Source of the DNA: Pseudomonadota bacterium
Lineage (GTDB): Bacteria; Pseudomonadota; Gammaproteobacteria; Halothiobacillales; Halothiobacillaceae
Direction: 5' to 3'
Assembly (NCBI GenBank): GCA_021795795.1
Contig: JAJYPA010000112.1
Span: 1 to 18,778, forward strand
DNA: 18,778 nt
A program made the translations under genes and the position numbers. Positions 7,507-13,842 of this stretch are shown here, piece by piece (the first letter of the stretch is position 1; the number at the start of each line of letters is the position of its first letter). The notes under the pieces were generated by a model that saw only the letters and a list, made by a program, of their open reading frames with translations, did no database searches and was not told where the DNA came from.

Positions 7507-8277
7507 TCAGGCATCCACTGCTTCGAGGGTTTCCGGCAGCACCTGACCACCATCGACCACCAGCGACTGCGAGGTAATATATCCGGCGTTTTCCTGCGCG
7601 AAGAATAAGGCAGCAACGCCGATGTCCTCAACATCGCCGAGTCGCTTCATTGGAATCGAGGACGTCATGGTCTTAAGGTAGGCCTCACCCAGATCGGCAA
7701 GACCTTCGGTGTAGATGTTCCCCGGCAGAACGGCGTTGACCGTGATGCCGAACGGCGCATATTCGATTGCGGCAGTACGCATGAATCCAAGCTGTGCGGA
7801 CTTGGTTGCGCCATAATGCGCCCAACCCGGTAAACCGGTGATCGGTCCTGTGATCGAAGACGTGATCACGATGCGACCGGCTTTACTCTTCTTGAGTTGC
7901 TCACTTGCTGCCTGAATGCTGAACAGCATGCCCTTGACATTAACGTCGAATATGTCATCCCAATCCTGCTCGGTCATATCGTCGAGCTTGGCGGACGGAA
8001 ACATGCCGGCATTGGCGCAGAGCACGTCCAGACCACCGAATTTCTCGACGGTAGCTGCTACTGCTGCCTTCATGGAATCAAGGCTTGTGACGTCACCTGG
8101 AACAAACATGACATCGCCGCGACCAAAGGCCTTCAGTTCCTGCTCGACGACCGCGCCCTTCTCGGCATTACGGGCTGTGATTACGACGTTGTAACCATTT
8201 TTGGCGAACACGCGCGCGATGCCTTTGCCTATGCCCAGCGTTCCGCCGGTAACCAATACGGTGCGTGTATCACTCAT
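7507..8277 (-). CDS. Short-chain dehydrogenase/reductase
   Basis: A 256-residue classical SDR. The nucleotide site is TGGTLGIG (10-17) and Arg36 follows strand 2 (ITARN), favouring NADP(H). NAG is at 89-91, and the catalytic residues are Asn113, Ser141, Tyr155 and Lys159 (HYGATKS). The C-terminal GYITSQSLVVDGGQ is typical of the 3-oxoacyl-ACP reductase/sugar dehydrogenase-like group. Substrate names cannot be assigned within this family; context suggests an alcohol or aldehyde intermediate of the cluster's pathway. Its ATG overlaps the end of the upstream permease gene by 8 nt, with AAGGAG 7 nt before the ATG, so translation is probably coupled. Confidence 0.85.
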   Translation of the reverse strand: MSDTRTVLVTGGTLGIGKGIARVFAKNGYNVVITARNAEKGAVVEQELKAFGRGDVMFVPGDVTSLDSMKAAVAATVEKFGGLDVLCANAGMFPSAKLDDMTEQDWDDIFDVNVKGMLFSIQAASEQLKKSKAGRIVITSSITGPITGLPGWAHYGATKSAQLGFMRTAAIEYAPFGITVNAVLPGNIYTEGLADLGEAYLKTMTSSIPMKRLGDVEDIGVAALFFAQENAGYITSQSLVVDGGQVLPETLEAVDA

Positions 8278-9073
8278 AGATCTTCTCCTTGGGCTTCATG
8301 AATTTGACTGCAAAGAAAAACAGCAGGGTGGTAATGCCGGCTGCGATCACCGAGAAGGTGCCCATCGCCGGAATCAGTGGAGAGTAGCCGCCAACCATCT
8401 TGGCGTAGAGCCATTCGGGCATGGTCACGTCGGCACCATCGGTGTACATCGAAAGGGCAAAGTTACCCCACGACATCAGGAAGGCGAACAGGGCAGCCGA
8501 AATCATTGACGGCAGCATCAACGGCAGTGAAATACGCCACAGGATCATTCGTCGGGAAGCGCCCAAGTCGGACGCCGCCTCTTCAAGGGAGGGATCGAGA
8601 CTGTAGGCCTGAATCGCCATGATTAACGTAGTGATCGGCGTGATCCAGATCGCATGCGCGACCACAGCCGTCTTCCAACTCGGAGTTATGCCCAGGAAGG
8701 TGAACCAGATCAATAGTGCCAGCCCTAAAACCGTCTGCGGGAAGAAGATAGGCAGGATGATGATTTTCTGGAACAGCTTGCGGCCCTTCCAGTCGTAGCG
8801 CGCGAAAGCCAGTGCCGCGAAGAACCCCACAACCACGGTAATGATCGTTACCATCGCTGCCACGGTCAGTGACGTCTTGATGAGCTCCGCCACCGTTAGC
8901 GAATCCACCATCTTCTCGTACCAACGGGTACTGAATGCACTGAATGGGAAGCTGAAGTAGCGATGTTCGGATATCGAAGCCAGCGTAGTAGCGAACAGCG
9001 GCATGTACAGCACCAGCAACACGCCGATGGCGTAGATGGCCAGGAGATTCCGCGTGATTTTTGAACGTTGCAT
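8270..9073 (-). CDS. ABC transporter permease, PotC-like
   Basis: The 267-residue inner-membrane protein has about six hydrophobic segments and a cytoplasmic EAA loop, EEAASDLGASRRMILWRISL, that docks on the ATPase. It resembles the second permease of spermidine/putrescine and 2-aminoethylphosphonate-type importers (LYMPLFATTLASIS near the N-terminus). A GAGGAG site lies 6 nt before the ATG, and the gene starts 12 nt after the first permease. Together with the neighbouring permease, ATPase and binding-protein genes it makes a complete importer. Confidence 0.88.
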   Translation of the reverse strand: MQRSKITRNLLAIYAIGVLLVLYMPLFATTLASISEHRYFSFPFSAFSTRWYEKMVDSLTVAELIKTSLTVAAMVTIITVVVGFFAALAFARYDWKGRKLFQKIIILPIFFPQTVLGLALLIWFTFLGITPSWKTAVVAHAIWITPITTLIMAIQAYSLDPSLEEAASDLGASRRMILWRISLPLMLPSMISAALFAFLMSWGNFALSMYTDGADVTMPEWLYAKMVGGYSPLIPAMGTFSVIAAGITTLLFFFAVKFMKPKEKIYE

Positions 9074-9085
9074 GCGTCTCTCCTC

Positions 9086-9955
9086 TTACTTTCGAAACAG
9101 CCGGTCGAGTTCGACCTTGGAAAGTACGTAGGTCAGCATCCCACCGATGATCAGCAGCAGGGCTGTCGAGAGCGCGGAGCCCAATGGCCAGTTCTGTGCG
9201 TAGGAAAAGATGCTCTCAATGTTCTGTGTGATCGGAATGACCTTGCCACCACCAAGGATCTTCGCTTCGGAAACGGCACCGACAGACAGGACAAAAGTCA
9301 GTAGCGAGCCGATCAGAATGCCCGGAGAAGACAATGGCAGATCGATACTGCGGAAAATCAACCACCAGTTAGCTCCGAGATCATTTGCAGCTTCGCGGAC
9401 CTGATCCGGGATCATCGAAATCCCCAACACCAGCGGAAATAGCATGAATGGCAGGTAGACGTAGCTCATGCCGAAGACGATCACCGGAACGTTGTACAGT
9501 GCGTTATCTAGTCCCAACCCGAACTGCTTGAGCGTGCCGTCAAAGACCCCTCCCTTCATCAGGGTCAGCGACCAACCGAACAGACGGATGTTCTCGGACA
9601 CGAACAGGAGCAGCACAACGGCTAGCGTGATCAGCGTCGCCCCACGGTTGAAGATCTTGGCCATGGCAAAAGCCAAGGGGTAGCAGACCACAAGCAGGAT
9701 CGCCGTGGTTAGTCCCGCCAGAAACAGCGACCAGAGCAGCGATGTGATGTAGGTGTCACTGCCAAGGATTTCATTGTAGTTCTGTAGCGTCGGCATATGC
9801 CCCAGGCCAAAGGTTTTCGCCGGCATGAAGCTGAAAACCACAATCAGCAGCAACGGGACAATAAAGCCGAATAACAGCAGGGCAATCCCAGGTATGGAGA
9901 ACAGAACGCCGGGACTGGGCGCGACGCGCTTGGGCTTTTGATTGTTCGACAACAT
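9086..9955 (-). CDS. ABC transporter permease, PotB-like
   Basis: A 289-residue polytopic membrane protein with a short basic N-terminus, a first membrane helix at about 20-42 (GIALLLFGFIVPLLLIVVFS), further hydrophobic segments, and the EAA loop EAANDLGANWWLIFRSIDLP. Family and size fit the first permease of polyamine-type (PotB/PhnU-like) importers. Its ATG follows the ATPase stop codon by 1 nt, and a GGAG within the end of the ATPase gene serves as ribosome site, so the two are translationally linked. Confidence 0.88.
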   Translation of the reverse strand: MLSNNQKPKRVAPSPGVLFSIPGIALLLFGFIVPLLLIVVFSFMPAKTFGLGHMPTLQNYNEILGSDTYITSLLWSLFLAGLTTAILLVVCYPLAFAMAKIFNRGATLITLAVVLLLFVSENIRLFGWSLTLMKGGVFDGTLKQFGLGLDNALYNVPVIVFGMSYVYLPFMLFPLVLGISMIPDQVREAANDLGANWWLIFRSIDLPLSSPGILIGSLLTFVLSVGAVSEAKILGGGKVIPITQNIESIFSYAQNWPLGSALSTALLLIIGGMLTYVLSKVELDRLFRK

Positions 9956-9956
9956 C

Positions 9957-11030
9957 TCAGGACTCCAGGAGCATGCTGTCTTTGATTAACCAGCCGACAA
10001 AGACCTCGGCATTATCGCTATCGAACTTGGTCTTGCGCTCGACGGTCAGCAGGTGCCCATCGACGTCGACGTGATACTGGTACCGCGAACCCAGCATGTA
10101 TTCGTTCACGAGCTTCCCGGATACCTGGTTGTCGTAAGGACCGGGCTCTTCGGTCAGGTGCAGGGTTTCAGGGCGTACCAGCAGCGTTCTGGTTTCACCA
10201 CTGGCCAGTTTCTTGGGCAACGTCAATGGGTAGTGGCGCCAACGCGGGGTGGTCCACTTTCCGGTTGGACTATTGTCTCCTGCTACGTTGAGCAGGTTCA
10301 CCTCGCCGATAAATTCGGCAACGAAGGCATTTCGTGGCTTTTCATAAATGTGAGTCGGTGTGCCAATCTGTTCAATGTTGCCATCACGCAGGATCGCCAG
10401 CCGATCGCTCATGATCATCGCCTCTTCGAGGGAGTGCGTGACATAAACAAACGTCTTGCGCGTCTTGCGTTGAATATCCTTCAGCTCCTTCTGCAGGATC
10501 TTGCGCAGACGGGCATCAATCGCTGAAAGCGGTTCGTCGAAGAAAAGTATTTCCGGTTCATAGGCTAACGCTCGAGCCAGCGCCACCCGCTGACGCTCAC
10601 CGCCGGACAATGCGGTCACTTTCTTGCTGTAATAGCTTTCGGGCAAATGCAACATGTCCATGAGCATGCAGGTCTGGGTACGCCACTCGGTAGGTGAAAT
10701 CCCCCGGGTACGCATCGGAAACTGAATGTTCTGCGCCACCGTCATGTGGGGAAACAAGGCCAGAGACTGGAACACCATGCACGTAGGGCGCATGTTTGCG
10801 GGCACGTCATTGATGACCTCCCCATTCAGCAAAATTTCACCCGACGTCGGGCGCTCCATCCCGACCAGCATGCGCAGCAGGGTCGTCTTGCCGCTGCCAG
10901 AGGGACCAACCAGTGTAAAAAATTCCCCCCTTTGCACCTCCAGGCTGACATCCTTAACAGCTTGAAAGTCACCGAAACGCTTGCCGATGTGCTTCAGTTC
11001 CAGAATCGCGTTGTTTTCAGATAAGAACAC
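9957..11030 (-). CDS. ABC transporter ATPase, PotA-like
   Basis: The 357-residue ATPase shows all the expected motifs: Walker A GPSGSGKTT (42-50), Q-loop Gln88, signature LSGGERQ (141-147), Walker B with Asp165-Glu166 (ILFFDEP), and switch His199. A ~115-residue C-terminal TOBE/regulatory domain follows, as in polyamine and iron importers (LLVRPETLHL). It powers uptake by the adjacent permease pair. The start is GTG at 11028-11030, with only GAAAAGAAA before it, so translation may be modest. It lies 31 nt after the binding-protein gene. Confidence 0.88.
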   Translation of the reverse strand: MFLSENNAILELKHIGKRFGDFQAVKDVSLEVQRGEFFTLVGPSGSGKTTLLRMLVGMERPTSGEILLNGEVINDVPANMRPTCMVFQSLALFPHMTVAQNIQFPMRTRGISPTEWRTQTCMLMDMLHLPESYYSKKVTALSGGERQRVALARALAYEPEILFFDEPLSAIDARLRKILQKELKDIQRKTRKTFVYVTHSLEEAMIMSDRLAILRDGNIEQIGTPTHIYEKPRNAFVAEFIGEVNLLNVAGDNSPTGKWTTPRWRHYPLTLPKKLASGETRTLLVRPETLHLTEEPGPYDNQVSGKLVNEYMLGSRYQYHVDVDGHLLTVERKTKFDSDNAEVFVGWLIKDSMLLES

Positions 11031-11061
11031 TTTCTTTTCAACCTCGTTACATCAAAACCGA

Positions 11062-12213
11062 TCAAACCTTGCGCCTAGCGTCGAGATATATTTTGTACAT
11101 CTCGTCGTAATCAGGGTTGACGTCGAAATCGATGGACCCATCCATTTCTTCTTCGAGGGTGTCCCACTGGATGGCATCTAGCTCGTCCTTGTCGAACAGG
11201 GCCATCGTATCCTTGCTACCCATCTGTGCGACCGGGTTGTAAGTCCCCTCGGCAAACGCGACGCGTTTGGCAACCTTCGGCTGCTGTACATACTCGAGGA
11301 ACTGCGGCGCCAGCGTGGAAGGGTTCGGGTTGTTGACCAGTGAGGTCACTTCTATCCATACCACACCACCCTTACCATTGACCGGGCCAGAGTTTGGGGT
11401 AATACCGCGGACTTCGCTCCGGCCGTCATAACGGGCCGGTGACGCTGTGTAGGTGCCGCCGGTGAAGTAGGCGTCAATTTCGCCGTTGATCAGCGCAGTG
11501 TTCATGGCAACTAGATCACCGCTCAGGAGCTTCGCACCAGAGAAGATCTGTTCGGCAACGGTTTTGAACTTGGCGAGCTCTTCGGGGGTATGTTTGCGGA
11601 ACGGATCGAAGTCAGCTGTCAAGCACAAGTGGATGACATTCCAGTTGTCGTAGGTCAGAACGCCGTAACGCCCCTTCATCTTCGGATCGAGGAACAGCTT
11701 ATAGCCTTGATCCTCGGCCATCTTCTTGGAAATTTTCTTGGTATTCACCACGAAGCTGAACGGCCCGAAACGCTGGGTCATGCCGATCAGGTCCTTGCCG
11801 CTCGGGTCGAGGGCCCACTTGATCGGCGTACCGTCCTTCTCGCGGAAGTACGGCATCATTTTTTCAAAATATGGCTCAAAGCGGTTGCGATCCAGCGGCT
11901 TGATCAGATTGGCGGGATAAAGCTGTTCTCGTGCCCAGGGCTGGTTAACGTTGATCAGATCCCAGATATTGCGCTCACCGGCACGCAACTTGTTGATCAT
12001 GTCCGGATCGTCCGTGCTGGACTCTGCACGGATCTTGGCATCGGGGTGCAGTCGACGGAATGGATCGAGCACATCACCGGTGTTGTATCCCTCCCAGCAG
12101 AGAATGTTGAGGGAGTCCGAACGTGCCGCCAGCGCACGGTTGGGCAATATCGGACCGGCGAGGCCAGCTAGTGCCAAGCCAGCGGGAATCTTCAGGAAGT
12201 CACGACGATTCAT
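11062..12213 (-). CDS. Tat-exported PotD-like substrate-binding protein
   Basis: A 383-residue binding protein of the spermidine/putrescine (PotD)-like class: LNILCWEGYNTGDVLDPF after the signal, then the DLINVNQPW and FVVNTKKISKKM regions. The N-terminus MNRRDFLKIPAGLALAGLAG is a twin-arginine signal, with export probably ending near ALAARS. An ATG two codons upstream (12219) also opens the frame, but AAGGAG lies only 2 nt before it and 8 nt before the ATG at 12213, so 12213 is preferred. It should bind the cluster's substrate, probably a cationic amine, amide or aminophosphonate-like molecule. It heads the operon and is preceded by the probable operator. Confidence 0.88.
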   Translation of the reverse strand: MNRRDFLKIPAGLALAGLAGPILPNRALAARSDSLNILCWEGYNTGDVLDPFRRLHPDAKIRAESSTDDPDMINKLRAGERNIWDLINVNQPWAREQLYPANLIKPLDRNRFEPYFEKMMPYFREKDGTPIKWALDPSGKDLIGMTQRFGPFSFVVNTKKISKKMAEDQGYKLFLDPKMKGRYGVLTYDNWNVIHLCLTADFDPFRKHTPEELAKFKTVAEQIFSGAKLLSGDLVAMNTALINGEIDAYFTGGTYTASPARYDGRSEVRGITPNSGPVNGKGGVVWIEVTSLVNNPNPSTLAPQFLEYVQQPKVAKRVAFAEGTYNPVAQMGSKDTMALFDKDELDAIQWDTLEEEMDGSIDFDVNPDYDEMYKIYLDARRKV

Positions 12214-12248
12214 TGGCATATCTCCTTGTATCTCGTTAAATGGCGAGT

Positions 12249-12262
12249 CTGGTATATACCAG
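12249..12262. promoter_or_regulatory. Probable operator for the GntR/UTRA regulator
   Basis: CTGGTATATACCAG is a perfect 14-bp palindrome in the leader of the binding-protein gene. Its core TGGTATATACCA differs at one position from the TGGTATAGACCA sites known for the HutC-subfamily repressor PhnF, and the neighbouring gene encodes a regulator of that subfamily. It lies ~20-35 nt downstream of the best -10 candidate, a position suited to repression. No second copy was seen upstream of the regulator gene. Confidence 0.6.
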
Positions 12263-12282
12263 TCTTAGGAAGATCTATGCCA

Positions 12283-12288
12283 ATTATA
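12283..12288 (-). promoter_or_regulatory. Candidate -10 element of the transporter operon
   Basis: The minus strand reads TATAAT here, within a strongly AT-rich 12280-12330 stretch. No good -35 hexamer sits at 16-18 nt; a TTGATA lies closer, at about 13 nt. This is therefore a weak prediction resting mainly on the hexamer and on the operator just downstream. The whole 12214-12416 interval is otherwise without a gene. Confidence 0.3.
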
Positions 12289-12416
12289 ATATTATGTTAT
12301 TTATCAATTTGTTATAATATTTTTTGACTAAGCGGGCGTGACAATATTGCACTTGGTACGTGCAGCCAAGCCTCCTCATGCGCAAATATGTTGCAATGGA
12401 ATGGGAAGAACGTGAA

Positions 12417-13112
12417 TCAGACAGGTGTCGCAATGTGAAGCTCAATTGCGCCGGGTAACCAGTGCTCGGCATCAAACTCGATCAGTTTGCCTTTGGCGAA
12501 ACGCAAGCGCTCAATCATGAGACTGTGCGTTCCCGGCGCGACCCCCATGGCAGCCGCCTGAACCGCATCAAGCAGAGCGGAGCGGACATTCGTTTCTTCC
12601 CGATCGATCTCAATCCCGTAATCTCTGACAAGCAGATTAGTGATCGAATCGCAAAGATTGTGTCCGAGCACGTCCGGCACCGCATCAGATACCAGAAAAA
12701 TGGATTCAAACATCACCGGGCGGTCATCAAGATAACGAACACGCTGCAGACACGAGGCTTCGCCACCACTTTTGGATCGAAGCGGCTCTGGTAAATTTGT
12801 GCTCGTAAACGTACCACTTCCAAGCAGCTCGATCCGAGCAGCCCGGCCCTGAGCGCTAGCCATGCTGTTGTAATTCGCCTTCTGCCCCAAGTTATAGATG
12901 AAACGAGAGGGGCTCACAAACCAGCCACGACGGCTCTTTCCATATACCAAGCCGTCTGCTTCAAGCTTGATCAGAGCTGCTCGCAGTGTCAGGCGAGAAA
13001 TCTTCAACTGTTTGCTGAACTGGCGCTCAGGAGGTAGTCGAGTCCCGGATTGGAGATTTCCGTTAGCAATCTGCTCCGCAATATAGTCGGCGACGTCCTG
13101 GTATCCATTCAT
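12417..13112 (-). CDS. GntR-family (HutC/UTRA) transcriptional regulator
   Basis: The 231-residue regulator has an N-terminal GntR winged helix (~1-70: LPPERQFSKQLKISRLTLRAALIKLEADGLV) and a UTRA effector domain (~85-230: VRYLDDRPVMFESIFLV through IEFDAEHWLPG). Such proteins usually repress a nearby uptake or catabolic operon and release DNA when a small ligand binds UTRA. The likely operator is the palindrome at 12249-12262, before the transporter operon. The gene lies upstream of that operon on the same strand, 197 nt from the binding-protein gene. The 13113-13374 region before it contains one flanking repeat and no gene. Confidence 0.85.
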   Translation of the reverse strand: MNGYQDVADYIAEQIANGNLQSGTRLPPERQFSKQLKISRLTLRAALIKLEADGLVYGKSRRGWFVSPSRFIYNLGQKANYNSMASAQGRAARIELLGSGTFTSTNLPEPLRSKSGGEASCLQRVRYLDDRPVMFESIFLVSDAVPDVLGHNLCDSITNLLVRDYGIEIDREETNVRSALLDAVQAAAMGVAPGTHSLMIERLRFAKGKLIEFDAEHWLPGAIELHIATPV

Positions 13113-13140
13113 GATTGCAGTGCTCGATAAAGTAATGGGT

Positions 13141-13232
13141 TCTATCCCGTTTTGACGAACAGTTGTTAAAAAGGCAAAAAACTTCTGCTCCTGCCTGCCG
13201 AGTCTACGTCGCTTCCGTGGATTGTGGAACCG
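13141..13232. repeat. Right copy of the 92-nt direct repeat flanking the catabolic cluster
   Basis: Partner of 4161-4252, same orientation and same length, just upstream of the regulator gene. On the minus strand the shared frame reads FHNPRKRRRLGRQEQKFF here. Basic residues and the QKFF motif are kept between the copies. The pair brackets the nine-gene cluster and ends ~140 nt short of the tRNA-Ile terminator. Confidence 0.6.
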
Positions 13233-13374
13233 ACCGAAGGCGGAAAAAGATAAGGGGTGTGGCGATCAACGGGGCGGACGCGGTTCATAATGGACATCGC
13301 GGCGAGAGGAGTGGGTGCTATTTACACCACATTTTGAAAATGTCCGACAGGCTCCTCTAGTAAGTTCCAAAAGA

Positions 13375-13404
13375 AAAGGCTTGGACTGTTACGCCTAAGC
13401 CTTT
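13375..13404 (-). terminator. Rho-independent terminator of the tRNA gene
   Basis: AAAGGCTTGG (13375-13384) pairs with CCTAAGCCTTT (13394-13404) with one bulged T, loop 9 nt. On the minus strand the hairpin is followed by TTCTTTTGG, a T-rich tail, about 9 nt after the tRNA 3' end. Confidence 0.7.
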
Positions 13405-13412
13405 GATTTATA

Positions 13413-13489
13413 TGGTGGGCCCAGCAGGACTTGAACCTGCGACCAATCGATTATGAGTCGACTGCTCTAACCAACTGAGCTATAGGCCC
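13413..13489 (-). tRNA. tRNA-Ile2 (anticodon CAT, lysidine-type)
   Basis: A 77-nt cloverleaf with encoded CCA. The acceptor pairs GGGCCTA with TGGGCCC (one G-T), then come the D-arm GCTC...GAGC, anticodon stem GTCGA/TCGAT with loop CTCATAA, and T-arm GCAGG-TTCAAGT-CCTGC. Anticodon CAT (plus-strand ATG at 13453-13455) could be Met or Ile2. The anticodon arm, GGTCGC and GGGCCCACCA tail closely follow E. coli ileX, which decodes AUA after TilS converts C34 to lysidine. Its place downstream of rpoD agrees with ileX in E. coli. Confidence 0.92.
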
Positions 13490-13499
13490 TGATAGGGGC

Positions 13500-13514
13500 G
13501 CGGCAGAGTGCCGC
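13500..13514. repeat. Small perfect hairpin beside the tRNA 5' end
   Basis: GCGGCA-GAG-TGCCGC is a perfect 6-bp stem with a 3-nt loop, between the tRNA 5' end and the hairpin array. Its form resembles hairpin 2 of the first array unit (GGGGCA-GGA-TGCCCC), so it may be a leftover of the same family. Confidence 0.5.
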
Positions 13515-13528
13515 CTGACTTTCCGTTA

Positions 13529-13683
13529 GGGAAGCGCTGATTTATTCAGTGCTTCCCGCTTGGGGCAGGATGCCCCAACACGAACAAAGGCGTAAGTCTT
13601 TGATTCGTTTGAGCCATCGCGGGCGTGTACCGCGATGAGCGAGCTGATTTATTCCAAGGATGGAATAAATCAGCATTTACTTA
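13529..13683. repeat. Hairpin array, unit 1 (five consecutive stem-loops)
   Basis: Five stem-loops follow with only 1-7 nt between them. H1 13529-13557: GGGAAGCGCTGA/TCAGTGCTTCCC. H2 13560-13578: TTGGGGCA/TGCCCCAA. H3 13580-13608: ACGAACAAAG/CTTTGATTCGT, one bulge, loop GCGTAAGT. H4 13615-13637: CATCGCGG/CCGCGATG, loop GCGTGTA. H5 13643-13674: GCTGATTTATTCC/GGAATAAATCAGC. The unit is bounded by TTAGGGAAG on both sides. It sits between rpoD and tRNA-Ile, whose minus-strand transcripts would include it. Structured RNA or a hairpin-type DNA element are both possible; I do not recognise the family. Confidence 0.8.
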
Positions 13684-13840
13684 GGGAAGTCTGCACAAAT
13701 GCAGACCTTCCCGTGCAGGGTATGGAAGCCCTGCCGCTCAATGACGTAAGTCATTGAAATGCGTAGCACAAGACGGGCGTGTACCGGCTTGTGCGTTTCT
13801 GCACGCATCCATGGATGGATTCGTGCAGAGATACCTTAGA
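13684..13840. repeat. Hairpin array, unit 2 (tandem diverged copy)
   Basis: Same order as unit 1 at a period of ~155 nt. H1' 13684-13712: GGGAAGTCTGCA/TGCAGACCTTCCC. H2' 13715-13734: GCAGGG/CCCTGC. H3' 13738-13757: TCAATGAC/GTCATTGA around GTAA, keeping CGTAAGTC. H4' 13766-13794: GCACAAG.CGG/CCG.CTTGTGC with the identical loop GCGTGTA. H5' 13798-13829: TCTGCACG/CGTGCAGA enclosing ATCCA/TGGAT. Stems mostly differ from unit 1 on both arms while pairing is kept. The unit ends 2 nt before the rpoD stop codon. No T-run follows, so it is not an ordinary terminator. Confidence 0.8.
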
Positions 13841-13842
13841 GG

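Noticed and set aside
4347..13112. 2-aminoethylphosphonate utilisation operon
   Set aside because: The regulator and importer classes resemble PhnR-PhnSTUV, but no PhnW, PhnX, PhnY or PhnA is present and a kinase takes their place. Kept only as an alternative.
13413..13489. tRNA-Met
   Set aside because: The CAT anticodon is shared, but the arms and acceptor follow tRNA-Ile2 (ileX) and the locus is next to rpoD.
13760..13800. REP element with a GTAG head
   Set aside because: GTAG precedes hairpin H4' in unit 2, but the matching hairpin in unit 1 lacks it and the other hairpins do not fit REP form.
13529..13840. CRISPR array or integron attC site
   Set aside because: There are no short identical repeats with unique spacers. 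The TTAGGG boundaries do not fit the attC core-site pair, and no integrase or cas gene is near.
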